Assembly (NCBI GenBank): GCA_021774735.1
Contig: JAJFIS010000009.1
Location: 50,141 to 114,140, forward strand
DNA: 64,000 bases
Direction of reading: 5' to 3'
Source of the DNA: Alphaproteobacteria bacterium
GTDB lineage: Bacteria > Pseudomonadota > Alphaproteobacteria > Sphingomonadales > Kordiimonadaceae
Both the position numbers and the translations under genes were made by a program. This document shows, one piece after another, positions 1 through 8,876 of the stretch. Below the pieces are notes generated by a model, which saw only the letters and a program-made list of their open reading frames with translations, was not told where the DNA came from and made no database searches. The number at the start of each line of letters is the position of its first letter. Positions within the stretch are counted from its first letter, which is position 1.

Positions 1-141
1 TGGGTCATTAAATATATTATGGTCTTTGGCTTTGTCTTGCTTGGCCTTGCGGGCATATCAAGGCTGCTTAAGTCGTTAGTATTTTTAAGTAACAGCACAG
101 GGGACGGCGCTAATTTCCGCTCCGAGGACATAACGCCGTGA
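1..141 (+). CDS. TRAP transporter small permease (DctQ-like), C-terminal fragment
   Basis: An open frame enters the window at base 1 and ends with TGA at 139-141. The 46 visible residues start with a hydrophobic stretch (YIMVFGFVLLGLAGISRLL) followed by a short polar tail, as in the last membrane helix of DctQ proteins. The stop overlaps the start of the dctM gene (TGATG), the usual dctQ-dctM arrangement. DctQ is the four-helix small membrane subunit of tripartite ATP-independent periplasmic transporters. Only the end is visible, so the assignment leans on its neighbour. Confidence 0.75.
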   Translation, partial: WVIKYIMVFGFVLLGLAGISRLLKSLVFLSNSTGDGANFRSEDITP

Positions 142-1502
142 TGGGAAGCATAATAGATTTTCTGCCGCTGCTTATGTTCGCAGCCTTAGCGCTGTTTCTA
201 TTTAGCGGCTATCCCGTGGCTTTTGTGCTGGGCGGTGTAGGTCTTGGTTTCTGGTTACTTGCGGTGGGACTTGGACTGCACAGTGAAGCGAGCTTTTTCC
301 TTGTAGTCAGTCGCATTTACGGCGCTGTTGTCACCAAGCAAATGCTGGTGGCTATCCCGATGTTTATTTTCATGGGCATGATGCTGGAAAAAAGCGGCAT
401 TGCCCGCGACTTATTGAATACCTTGCAAATTTTGACGCGCAGAGTGCCCGGTGGCCTTGCGCTCTCGGTTACTATCATGGGGGTTATCCTCGCCGCTACG
501 ACAGGCATTATTGGTGCCAGCGTGGTTATGATGACGCTACTGGCCCTGCCCGTGATGCTGGACCACGGCTATGATAAGTCACTGGCGACCAGCACCATAG
601 CGGCCTCTGGCACGCTTGGTATTTTAATTCCGCCGTCGATTATGCTGGTGGTTATGGCGGACCTGCTTGCCACCTCCGCTGGCGCTTTATTTCAAGCCGC
701 TCTAATGCCCGGCCTTTTGCTTGCAGGGCTCTATTTTACTTATATCCTCATCCGCACCAGCCTTAATCCCTCGCTGGCACCCGTGGCGCAACATACTACT
801 GTCACAAAAGTTAACCTGCGCATGCTGCTTAGCAGCTTTCTGCCACCGCTCTTGTTAATTGCCTTTGTGCTGGGGTCAATTTTCGCTGGTTTCGCCACCC
901 CAACCGAGGCCAGTGGTATTGGTGCATTCGGGGCGGTTTTGCTAGCCGCAGCACGGGGTCGTCTAAATTTTACGACATTAAAGGCTGTCACAGAAGGTTC
1001 GGCGCTTACATCCGCCATGCTTTTTGGCCTTTTTGTCGGCGCAACGGCTTTCTCCTTTGTCTTTGCCCTGCTCGGTGGTCATGACTTAATCCTAAATTTT
1101 ATCGCGGTGAATGATGTGGGCGCATGGGGTGTTCTGATCGTTTTGATGATTGCGGTATTCTTACTCGGTTTCTTCTTTGACTGGATCGAAATAACCCTGA
1201 TCATACTGCCCGTTTTCGCACCTGTTATTGCGGCACTTGACTTTGGCGACCATCTTGGCAGCCCAGAAATGGGGGTTGTATGGTTCGCGGTTTTGATGGC
1301 AATAAATCTGCAAACAAGCTTTTTAACGCCGCCTTTCGGCTTTGCACTATTTTATATGAAAGGGGCGGCCCCTAATAACATCAGTCTACAAGATATATAT
1401 AAAGGTATTATCCCTTTTGTTTTACTACAGCTCACCGGGCTCATTGCTGTGTTACTATGGCCTGAAATTGCATTGTGGTTACCGAATTTAACTGCGGGAT
1501 GA
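141..1502 (+). CDS. dctM: TRAP transporter large permease (DctM)
   Basis: A 453-residue, very hydrophobic protein with the multi-helix layout and length of DctM, the subunit that moves the substrate across the inner membrane using an ion gradient. Family-typical stretches include the early SGYPVAFVLGG segment, the GASVVMMTLLALPVML region and the late SFLTPPFGFALFYMKG segment near residue 395. The substrate cannot be read from this subunit; the binding protein (DctP) lies outside the window. I prefer ATG at 141 (TGATG with dctQ), though an in-frame GTG directly precedes it at 138. The stop overlaps the next gene. Confidence 0.93.
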   Translation: MGSIIDFLPLLMFAALALFLFSGYPVAFVLGGVGLGFWLLAVGLGLHSEASFFLVVSRIYGAVVTKQMLVAIPMFIFMGMMLEKSGIARDLLNTLQILTRRVPGGLALSVTIMGVILAATTGIIGASVVMMTLLALPVMLDHGYDKSLATSTIAASGTLGILIPPSIMLVVMADLLATSAGALFQAALMPGLLLAGLYFTYILIRTSLNPSLAPVAQHTTVTKVNLRMLLSSFLPPLLLIAFVLGSIFAGFATPTEASGIGAFGAVLLAAARGRLNFTTLKAVTEGSALTSAMLFGLFVGATAFSFVFALLGGHDLILNFIAVNDVGAWGVLIVLMIAVFLLGFFFDWIEITLIILPVFAPVIAALDFGDHLGSPEMGVVWFAVLMAINLQTSFLTPPFGFALFYMKGAAPNNISLQDIYKGIIPFVLLQLTGLIAVLLWPEIALWLPNLTAG

Positions 1503-2401
1503 TTATGGATAGTTTCAAGAAACATATGGCTGTGTGGGGAGAAGGCGCTGGACGCTTCTTCGCCAATCACGGCTTAACAAGTGCTGGAAATATGGCCTTT
1601 CTTGCCATGCTTTCGCTTTTCCCCTTTCTGATATTCCTTGTGTCCCTATCTGGCTTGCTTGGCCAATCAGAGCGTGGCTTAGAAGCGGTTGAGTTTTTCT
1701 TTTCCGTAGTACCGCCTGAGGTGGCCTCCACCATCCGCGGGCCCATAGAAGGGGTTATTAAAAATACACGCCCTGAAATATTAACCGGCTCCATACTATT
1801 TGCCATATGGACCGCCGCAAACGGTGTAGAATCCGCCCGTGAAGTGTTGATTAAAGCCTTTGGGCCTGAGTTTGCCCGCCCCGTATGGTTGCGCCGTCTT
1901 GAAAGCTTGGGAATTGTTATAATAGCGGCATCACTGTTGTTATTATCGATGTCTATATTGGTTCTGGGGCCTGCTCTAATGAAAGGAGTTATCAGCCTAT
2001 TCCCTGACCAGATAAATAGTAGCCTAATAGAACTGTGGGGATATTTACGCTTTGTTATCAGCCCTCTCGTGTTGCTTGTGGGCGTTTACGGTCTTTATAT
2101 GGCCTTAACCCCACGGCGGGTGAAAAAGGCGCACCGCTTGCCTGGCAGTATTTTAACGGTGCTAATATTATACGGCACGGCGGCGGGACTTTCGGTTTAT
2201 TTGAAGTTTGCTGGCGGATATGACGTAACATATGGTTCACTCGCGGGCATCGTCATCACCCAGCTCTTTTGTTTTATTGTCTCCATAGGCTTCATTTTAG
2301 GGGCAGAAATTAATGCGGCTTACACAAGGCACGACCATAGTAATGACTTGGAAATAGACAGGCCCTCTGCAGCAGAGTATGAAGATGATATTGAAAATTG
2401 A
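1499..2401 (+). CDS. YihY/BrkB family inner-membrane protein
   Basis: A 300-residue polytopic membrane protein of the YihY/virulence factor BrkB family (once mislabelled ribonuclease BN). Family-like parts are the N-terminal ASAGNMAFLAMLSLFPFL-type region (here LTSAGNMAFLAMLSLFPFL) and YGSLAGIVITQLFCFIVS, followed by GFILGAEINAAY near the end. Its function is not established. ATG at 1499 overlaps the dctM stop (ATGA), so translation is probably coupled; ATG 1505 is a second option. Coupling to a TRAP permease is unusual; in several alphaproteobacteria this family sits just before fabI, as it does here. Confidence 0.9.
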   Translation: MIMDSFKKHMAVWGEGAGRFFANHGLTSAGNMAFLAMLSLFPFLIFLVSLSGLLGQSERGLEAVEFFFSVVPPEVASTIRGPIEGVIKNTRPEILTGSILFAIWTAANGVESAREVLIKAFGPEFARPVWLRRLESLGIVIIAASLLLLSMSILVLGPALMKGVISLFPDQINSSLIELWGYLRFVISPLVLLVGVYGLYMALTPRRVKKAHRLPGSILTVLILYGTAAGLSVYLKFAGGYDVTYGSLAGIVITQLFCFIVSIGFILGAEINAAYTRHDHSNDLEIDRPSAAEYEDDIEN

Positions 2402-2470
2402 CCACAAAGCGTAAAATATAGATATACATTGCCGTCAGGGCATTCGAAGGCAAATATAATCGGGGTACAG

Positions 2471-3280
2471 ATGACAAAATTAATGGCAGGTAAGCGCGGA
2501 CTGATTATGGGTGTCGCTAATGAGCGCTCAATGGCTTGGGCAATTGCCAAGTCCTGCGCGGAACAAGGCGCTGAGGTCGCTTTTTCATACCAAGGAGAAG
2601 CTCTAGCCAAACGCGTTAGGCCGCTTGCAGAATCCATTGGTTCAGACTTTATGGTTGAATGCGATGTATCTGATGAAGCATCCATTGATGCAATGGCAAG
2701 CCAACTTGCTGAAAAATGGGACAATATTGACTTTTTCGTCCATGCCATCGGTTACTCAGACAAATCTGAACTACGGGGACGCTTTGTCGATACCAGCTTA
2801 AATAATTTCCTCATGACCATGAATATTAGTGCTTTCAGCTTTGTCGCGGTCGCCAAGCGGCTTGAGACCATGATGAATAACGGTGGCAGCATGTTGACAC
2901 TAACTTATTATGGCGCGACAAAAATTGTTCCCCATTATAACGTCATGGGGGTCGCCAAAGCAGCGCTGGAGACCAGCACTCGCTATATGGCCCGCGACCT
3001 TGGTGTTGACGGCATCAGAGTGAATGCTATTAGCGCAGGGCCGATGAAAACCCTCGCGGCGTCTGGTGTAGGTGACTTTCGTATGCTGCTGAAATATAAC
3101 GAGAAAAACTCCCTGCTAAAGCGCAATATTACCATGGATGATGTTGCAGGCGCGGGCTTATATTTACTGTCAGATATGTCATCCGGCGTAACCGGGGAAA
3201 TCCACTATGTGGACTGCGGTTTTAATGCCACTTGCATGCCGACCGATGAAGCATCCATGCACAAATTGCTTAGTGATTAA
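2471..3280 (+). CDS. fabI: Enoyl-[acyl-carrier-protein] reductase (NADH) FabI
   Basis: FabI reduces trans-2-enoyl-ACP in the last step of each type II fatty acid elongation cycle in the cytoplasm. With the start at ATG 2471 the protein is 269 residues, and Tyr146, Tyr156 and Lys163 fall at the same positions as the catalytic set of the E. coli enzyme. The FabI form of the nucleotide-binding loop is seen as GVANERS (residues 14-20). The frame stays open to an earlier ATG (2429), but that would add 14 residues lacking family character. aroC follows 15 bases later in the same direction. Confidence 0.97.
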   Translation: MTKLMAGKRGLIMGVANERSMAWAIAKSCAEQGAEVAFSYQGEALAKRVRPLAESIGSDFMVECDVSDEASIDAMASQLAEKWDNIDFFVHAIGYSDKSELRGRFVDTSLNNFLMTMNISAFSFVAVAKRLETMMNNGGSMLTLTYYGATKIVPHYNVMGVAKAALETSTRYMARDLGVDGIRVNAISAGPMKTLAASGVGDFRMLLKYNEKNSLLKRNITMDDVAGAGLYLLSDMSSGVTGEIHYVDCGFNATCMPTDEASMHKLLSD

Positions 3281-3295
3281 TTAGGATTTTACCCC

Positions 3296-4369
3296 ATGTC
3301 AGTGAACAGCTTTGGCAGACTTTTTAGAGTTACAACTTGGGGCGAAAGCCACGGTCCGGCCATTGGCTGCACAGTGGACGGTGTGCCGCCGCGCATAGCG
3401 CTGTCAGAAGCTGATATCCAGCCATACTTGGACAAACGCCGACCGGGCCAAAGCAAATTTACCACCCAGCGGCAGGAGACTGATCAAGTCAAGATATTGT
3501 CCGGCGTCTTTGAAGGCCAAACCACCGGCACCCCGATCCAATTGATGATCGAGAACACCGATCAACGCAGTAAAGATTACGGCGATATTGCCAGAGAGTT
3601 TCGCCCCGGCCACGCTGACTATACCTATAACGCCAAATATGGCATCCGCGACCACAGAGGTGGGGGCCGTTCCAGCGCCCGTGAAACCGCCATGCGGGTG
3701 GCAGCAGGTGCCATCGCCCGGAAAATATTAGGGCCGGATATATCCATCCGGGCGGCGCTTATCCAAATGGGGCCGCATAAAATTGACCGGGACAATTGGA
3801 ATTGGGACCATGTGAACGCCAACCCTTTCTTTTGCCCCGACGCTGAAACAGCTGATATATGGTCAGAAGAATTAGATAAAATTCGTAAGTCAGGCAGTAG
3901 CTTAGGGGCAATTGTTGAAGTGATAGCTGAAGGTATGCCCGCCGGTTGGGGTGCGCCTGTTTACGGTAAATTAGACGCTGATATCGCCAGTGCCTTGATG
4001 AGTATTAACGCCGCAAAAGGGGTTGAGATCGGCGAAGGCATGGGCGCATCTGCCCTAACAGGTGAAGAAAATGCCGACGAAATGCGGATCGGTGAAGATG
4101 GATCAATAAACTTCCTGTCTAACCACGCGGGTGGCATTTTGGGCGGTATATCATCGGGGCAACCGATTGTAGCGCGTTTTTCGGTTAAACCAACCAGCAG
4201 TATCTTAACCCCGCGTAGGAGCATTAACGAAGCCGGTGAAAATATTGATATCATTACCAAAGGTAGGCACGACCCCTGCGTTGGTATTCGTGCCGTTCCG
4301 GTGGGGGAAGCGATGATGGCCTGCGTATTAGCTGACCATATGATGCTCCACCGTGCTCAGTGCGGCTAA
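3296..4369 (+). CDS. aroC: Chorismate synthase
   Basis: AroC converts 5-enolpyruvylshikimate-3-phosphate to chorismate, the branch-point precursor of aromatic amino acids, folate and quinones, using reduced FMN. The 357-residue length is normal. Signature stretches are the N-terminal [14 protein letters not shown], the [20 protein letters not shown] signature near residue 124, and [17 protein letters not shown] around residue 277. It follows fabI by 15 bases, a pairing common in alphaproteobacteria, and converges with the threonine synthase-like gene only 7 bases away. Confidence 0.98.
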   Translation: MSVNSFGRLFRVTTWGESHGPAIGCTVDGVPPRIALSEADIQPYLDKRRPGQSKFTTQRQETDQVKILSGVFEGQTTGTPIQLMIENTDQRSKDYGDIAREFRPGHADYTYNAKYGIRDHRGGGRSSARETAMRVAAGAIARKILGPDISIRAALIQMGPHKIDRDNWNWDHVNANPFFCPDAETADIWSEELDKIRKSGSSLGAIVEVIAEGMPAGWGAPVYGKLDADIASALMSINAAKGVEIGEGMGASALTGEENADEMRIGEDGSINFLSNHAGGILGGISSGQPIVARFSVKPTSSILTPRRSINEAGENIDIITKGRHDPCVGIRAVPVGEAMMACVLADHMMLHRAQCG

Positions 4370-4376
4370 TCTATTT

Positions 4377-5648
4377 TCAGAAAATGCTATAATCAATTGG
4401 CTTAAGTTGATCTAAGGATGCCGTAACCTCTGGCATTGGATATTTCAAGCCATTGCCACAGTTGAATAAAACAGTCCGATCTGATTTTTGCAAAAGGCCC
4501 GTCTCAATGGCATGGCGATAAGCCACCAGTGTTGACGCCCCTTCCGGGCAGACATGAATTGCATCTTTTTGTGCTAGCTCTAATCGTGCATCGATGATTT
4601 CTTCTTCGGTCGCTGTAACCGCAAAGCCACCACTTTCTTTAATCGCTTTTAAGATTAAGTGACCCCCTAGGGCAAAGGGAACACGAATGCCCGCCGCATG
4701 GGTAAAGGCATCGGGCCAAAATTCAGCCTTATCAGCACCCTCGTCATAGGCTTTAACAATTGGCGCACAGCCTTCGGATTGCACCGCGATCATTTTTGGC
4801 ATTTTATCGCCGATCCAGCCAAGGGCAGATAATTCTTGAAAGGCTTTCCACATCCCAACAAGGCCCATTCCGCCGCCTGTGGAATAAATGATAGCGTCGG
4901 GTGCATCCCAACCTAATTGAGCCGCGAGTTCCAACCCCATGGTTTTCTTACCTTCAATTCGGTAAGGCTCTTTTTGGGTGGAAACATCAAACCATCCAGC
5001 TTCTTCAACGCCTTCGGCTACAATTCTTCCACAATCATTGATCATACCGTTGACGCGCCATACATTGCCGCCCAGCAAGCTCATCTCTTTGGCCATTGTA
5101 GGCGGGGCGTCATTTGGACAAAATATAAAGCTTTCCAAGCCTGCCCGATTGGCATAGGCCGCGAGCGCAGACCCGGCATTGCCATTGGTCGGCATGGCAA
5201 CGCGGGTTATTCCCAGCTCTTTAGCCATAGCGCAGGCAAGGCCTAATCCCCGGGCTTTAAAGCTGCCAGTGGGTAATCTGCTTTCATCTTTGACCAATAG
5301 GTCGCCCGTTATCCCCATTTCTTTTGCGATAACATTGCAGGCGATCAAAGGGGTGTCGTCCTCCCCTAAAGAGCAAATATTTTCATTACTAATTTCAGGA
5401 AAAAACTCGCGCCATTTCCAAAATCCACCGGGCCGGGCCCAAATATCCTCTTTGTTGAGTTGCTTTTTCATCGCCGCCAGATCATAGCGCACTAGTAATG
5501 GCATACCAATGTGCGATAAGCCTTGCACTTTGCCTATTTCATAGTCTGACCTGCCGGTGACACTACATTCCAAATGGGTAGAAAAATTTTGATAATCGGA
5601 TGATATTTGTGGCGCTAAACTTAAACGGGGGGGCACGTCAAACTCCAT
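4377..5648 (-). CDS. thrC: Threonine synthase-like PLP enzyme
   Basis: A 423-residue fold-type II PLP enzyme that probably makes threonine from O-phosphohomoserine. The PLP lysine is Lys131 in PTGSFKARG, with a TNGNAGSALAAYA motif at about 154-166 and a phosphate-binding TGGGMG loop at 257-262. The first 55 residues resemble the small N-terminal module of archaeal-type threonine synthases (Cys28, GLSHIGMPLLVRYDL), but only one of its usual metal-binding cysteines is obvious. It stands alone, without hom or thrB nearby, so another substrate in the same family is possible. Confidence 0.8.
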   Translation of the reverse strand: MEFDVPPRLSLAPQISSDYQNFSTHLECSVTGRSDYEIGKVQGLSHIGMPLLVRYDLAAMKKQLNKEDIWARPGGFWKWREFFPEISNENICSLGEDDTPLIACNVIAKEMGITGDLLVKDESRLPTGSFKARGLGLACAMAKELGITRVAMPTNGNAGSALAAYANRAGLESFIFCPNDAPPTMAKEMSLLGGNVWRVNGMINDCGRIVAEGVEEAGWFDVSTQKEPYRIEGKKTMGLELAAQLGWDAPDAIIYSTGGGMGLVGMWKAFQELSALGWIGDKMPKMIAVQSEGCAPIVKAYDEGADKAEFWPDAFTHAAGIRVPFALGGHLILKAIKESGGFAVTATEEEIIDARLELAQKDAIHVCPEGASTLVAYRHAIETGLLQKSDRTVLFNCGNGLKYPMPEVTASLDQLKPIDYSIF

Positions 5649-5920
5649 AATGACAAAAGGTCTAAGAAATCAATACATCTAATTTCTGAACATAATAATA
5701 ATGATCACCCCTGTAATTCAGGATAAATGCGAAATAATTAGATTATTATTCCGTGAGTTATTAAAATTATATTCCAACCTAACTAAAGATATATATAAAC
5801 AATGGCAATATAAAATTGGTAAAGTTTGATGTCTGACTTACATTTTGAGCTTGGTAAAAATTGCGAAGCGTGAATAGGTGTAATATAGTCCCCGCCAAAC
5901 AGTGAAAGAGGCTTATTCAT

Positions 5921-6937
5921 ATGAAGAAAATTGTTAAATCCATCCTTGGTTTTTTGGCTATCGTCTTGGTCGTATTGGTTTACGCCGGATGGGCAAGCGA
6001 TATTGAACATGATGAGCTAGTGGCTAAATATGGTACAGGTACCAGCCAATTCATTGAGCTGCCCATGGGAGCTAAGGCCCATTACCGCGATATTGGCCCC
6101 GCAGATGCAACCCCAATTTTGCTCATTCATGGGTCAAATGCCACTTTACAAACATGGGAAGCATGGGCAGCAGAGCTTAGCAAAACATACCGTGTTATCA
6201 CCGTCGATATGCCCGGCCACGGCCTAACAGGTGCTGTCACTGGTGAAGATTATAAATATAGTGGCATGGTCCGCTTCCTAGAAGACTTTACCACTGCCAC
6301 CGGCCTCACCGAATTTATCATGGGCGGCAACAGCATGGGCGGTGGGATTACAGCGTCATACACCCTTGCGCATCCTGAACAAGTTACTGCGCTTATTATG
6401 GTGGATGCCGCAGGTGTTTTCTATAAACGTGACGCTAATAAAAAGACACCGCTCGGCTTTACGCTGGCAGCTACACCCGTTCTGAATAAAATAATGACGA
6501 AGGTAACCCCACGGTCACTCATTCGCCAAGGGATAGAGCGCTCTTACTATGATGACAGCTTAATCACAGAAGAGCTTGTTGACCAATATTGGGAACTGTT
6601 GCGCCATCCCGGAAACCGCAGCGCTACTGCATTGCGTTTTCATTGGTATGCCACAGACCCTCAAAACCTGAACGCCGAAGCCATCACACAGCCAGTTTTA
6701 ATTATTTGGGGCAGTACTGACCTGATAATTCCAATCGCTGCGGGCCACGAATGGCACCGGAGGCTACCCAATAGTGAAATGGTTATCCTTGATAAAGCTG
6801 GCCATAACCCGATGGAGGAAATTCCCACGCGTTCCTTGATACCCGTTAGGGCTTTCTTAGATAAAATTAACGCTGAAAAGTCGCTACCACTTCCAGATGT
6901 TGCGACCACAGGAACTGATCAACTGGCAACAGACTGA
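5921..6937 (+). CDS. Alpha/beta hydrolase with N-terminal membrane anchor
   Basis: A 338-residue alpha/beta hydrolase. Residues 5-24 are a hydrophobic helix, either an anchor or an uncleaved signal. The catalytic triad is readable: nucleophile Ser138 in GGNSMGGG, Asp267 in WGSTDLI and His295 in KAGHNPME; the oxyanion loop is HGSN at 70-73. This is the layout of esterases and C-C hydrolases; the substrate cannot be deduced. The last 23 codons overlap the 3' end of the convergent rlmD gene by 71 bases. A purine-rich AGAGG lies about 13 bases before the ATG. Confidence 0.85.
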   Translation: MKKIVKSILGFLAIVLVVLVYAGWASDIEHDELVAKYGTGTSQFIELPMGAKAHYRDIGPADATPILLIHGSNATLQTWEAWAAELSKTYRVITVDMPGHGLTGAVTGEDYKYSGMVRFLEDFTTATGLTEFIMGGNSMGGGITASYTLAHPEQVTALIMVDAAGVFYKRDANKKTPLGFTLAATPVLNKIMTKVTPRSLIRQGIERSYYDDSLITEELVDQYWELLRHPGNRSATALRFHWYATDPQNLNAEAITQPVLIIWGSTDLIIPIAAGHEWHRRLPNSEMVILDKAGHNPMEEIPTRSLIPVRAFLDKINAEKSLPLPDVATTGTDQLATD

Positions 6938-8129
6938 TAAGCTTATAACCCCCATCCACCAATATCTTAGCATCCCGCGCTAAGGTATTGGGGTTGCACG
7001 AAACACTTATAATACGTTCAACGCTGGAACCAGCCAGCATACCACACTGGGTTTGGGCACCGCCCCGGGGTGGATCAATAACCACAGCGTCAAAACCATT
7101 TAGCTCAGTGGCAGTTAGTGGTCGCCTATATAAATCACGGTGCTTGGTGACCACTTGTTTGATGCCCCCCGCCCGTGCAACACCTGCTTTCAACGCTTGA
7201 ACCGACGCTTCTGCCCCTTCCACCGCTAATACTTGTGCCTTTTTTGCAAGCGGAAGTGTGAATGTGCCGATACCTGCGAACAAATCAGCCACCCTGCTCG
7301 CCCCCGAACAGCCTTGGGCCACCGCATCGACCAGAGCGGCTTCACCGACCGCAGTCGCTTGGACAAAGGTCGCAGGGGGCAGCGCCACATATGTACCACC
7401 GAAATCCATAACGGGTTCACGGCGAATAACAACAGGATCGAGAAAACCATCATCTTGCCAATTCAGCGCGGCAATATCATGGGTATCAGCAAAATCCGCC
7501 AATGCCTCCCTGTCGGTAAGGCTAAGGGGCTTCGCTGCTGCGACCAAAATATCAACACCGCTAGCGGTTAAGGTCAGATGCACGGTCGCCGGCATTCGGT
7601 CATCGAGCACCTTGTGCAACAATGTCCGCAAGGGTTTGAACAGTTCAGTAAGTTTAACGTGCGCCACCGGGCATGACCCAATATCAACAAGCTGATGGCT
7701 GCTTTGCTTATTAAAGCCAAGGACAGTTTTGTCTTTTAATTTCAAGGCCTTCAACCCTAATCGTCGCCTAGTACCCGGAGGGCTTATAACGGGTTCAAGC
7801 ACCTCATAACCCGTAATGCCATGTTGAGCAAAGGGGGCATGGAGACGGTCCGTGAGCCAAGAACGATAAATATCATCATTCAATTGCTGAAGTTGGCAAC
7901 CACCACAGGGGTAGAATACCTCACATGGCGGATCTTGCCGATTTGGGGAGGGCGTTAAAATATTGAGGATTTCACCCGTCATCGCCTTTTTGCCGCCACC
8001 CGACACGCGCACCGACAAATGGTCCCCCGGTACGCTGTAAGGCACATATAGCGGTTGGCCCTCGACCAGTGCGATGCCATCGCCCTGCGCGCCAAGACGC
8101 TCAATGGTCACTTCAAGAATATCAGCCAC
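6867..8129 (-). CDS. rlmD: 23S rRNA (uracil-C5)-methyltransferase, RlmD/RumA family
   Basis: A SAM-dependent class I RNA methyltransferase that methylates C5 of a uracil in 23S rRNA. It has an N-terminal TRAM-like domain, an iron-sulphur motif C-x5-C-x2-C (Cys69, Cys75, Cys78 counted from the GTG start) with a fourth Cys at 153, the SAM loop DLFAGIGTFTLPLA, the DPPRGG motif, and catalytic Cys in SCNPNTLARD. It ends in the family-typical HLEVVATFQR. GTG at 8129 is preferred because it overlaps the end of tlyA by only 8 bases; an earlier ATG (8162) would overlap more. Confidence 0.93.
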   Translation of the reverse strand: MADILEVTIERLGAQGDGIALVEGQPLYVPYSVPGDHLSVRVSGGGKKAMTGEILNILTPSPNRQDPPCEVFYPCGGCQLQQLNDDIYRSWLTDRLHAPFAQHGITGYEVLEPVISPPGTRRRLGLKALKLKDKTVLGFNKQSSHQLVDIGSCPVAHVKLTELFKPLRTLLHKVLDDRMPATVHLTLTASGVDILVAAAKPLSLTDREALADFADTHDIAALNWQDDGFLDPVVIRREPVMDFGGTYVALPPATFVQATAVGEAALVDAVAQGCSGASRVADLFAGIGTFTLPLAKKAQVLAVEGAEASVQALKAGVARAGGIKQVVTKHRDLYRRPLTATELNGFDAVVIDPPRGGAQTQCGMLAGSSVERIISVSCNPNTLARDAKILVDGGYKLISLLPVDQFLWSQHLEVVATFQR

Positions 8130-8868
8130 TATTTTTCTCCGCCGCGATAAGAAATTCAACATTACCCTGCGGCCCTTTTATGGGGCTTTCGGTTAGACCT
8201 AATACAGTCCAATCCTCCATGGCGTTAAGCCAGCTTGTAATATCGTCGCAAACCGCCTGATGCAACAAGGGGTCGCGCACAACACCGCCCTTGCCCACAT
8301 TATCCTTGCCTACCTCAAACTGCGGCTTGATAAGCGCTATAAGCTTACCACCAGCTTTCACCCGCATCATTGAAGCCAGCAAAACAGTTTTTAGCGATAT
8401 GAAGCTGGCGTCACAGACCACCATGTCCACTAGCTCAGGCACATGGGTATCATCTAAGTAGCGGGCGTTGGTCTTTTCCAACACTACCACCCGGTCATCT
8501 TGACGTAGCTTCCACGCTAGCTGACCACGCCCAACATCCACCGCATAAACTTTTAAAGCGCCGCCCGCCAGCAATACATCTGTAAAGCCACCGGTGGATG
8601 CGCCAACATCAATGGCAATGTAGCCCTTAGGGTCAACGTCGAAATGGGCCAAACCCTTTTCCAGCTTCAAGCCACCACGGGAAACCCATGGATGGTCTTT
8701 GCCGCGCACTTCCAGCGGTTGATCGTCGGCTATTTGCTGTCCGGCTTTGATAATTTTGACCTCACGGGTGAAAACAACCCCAGCCATAATTAAAGCTTGG
8801 GCCTTACTGCGGCTTTCTACCAGTCCTCTATCAACCAGTGCTACATCGGCGCGAATTTTCTTTGCCAT
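8122..8868 (-). CDS. tlyA: TlyA family rRNA 2'-O-methyltransferase
   Basis: A 248-residue protein with an N-terminal S4 RNA-binding domain (RADVALVDRGLVESRSKAQ, residues 5-23) followed by an FtsJ/RrmJ-type SAM domain (AIDVGASTGGFTDVLLAGGA near residue 85, and the later KPQFEVGKDNVGKGGVVRDP). TlyA proteins methylate ribose hydroxyls of 16S and/or 23S rRNA; some are also called haemolysin A, which is probably a misnomer here. It follows dxs after 8 bases and overlaps rlmD, giving a continuous - strand unit of isoprenoid and RNA-modification genes. Confidence 0.94.
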   Translation of the reverse strand: MAKKIRADVALVDRGLVESRSKAQALIMAGVVFTREVKIIKAGQQIADDQPLEVRGKDHPWVSRGGLKLEKGLAHFDVDPKGYIAIDVGASTGGFTDVLLAGGALKVYAVDVGRGQLAWKLRQDDRVVVLEKTNARYLDDTHVPELVDMVVCDASFISLKTVLLASMMRVKAGGKLIALIKPQFEVGKDNVGKGGVVRDPLLHQAVCDDITSWLNAMEDWTVLGLTESPIKGPQGNVEFLIAAEKNSG

Positions 8869-8876
8869 GAGATGGC

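Noticed and set aside
2320..2748. A 142-codon - strand frame across the yihY-fabI boundary
   Set aside because: It is antisense to two well-supported genes and has no recognisable domain.
7258..7695. A 145-codon + strand frame inside rlmD
   Set aside because: A mirror of the rlmD coding strand; rlmD has a complete set of family motifs.
8122..8868. TlyA as a haemolysin
   Set aside because: S4 plus FtsJ domains and its operon place identify an rRNA methyltransferase; the haemolysin label is historical.
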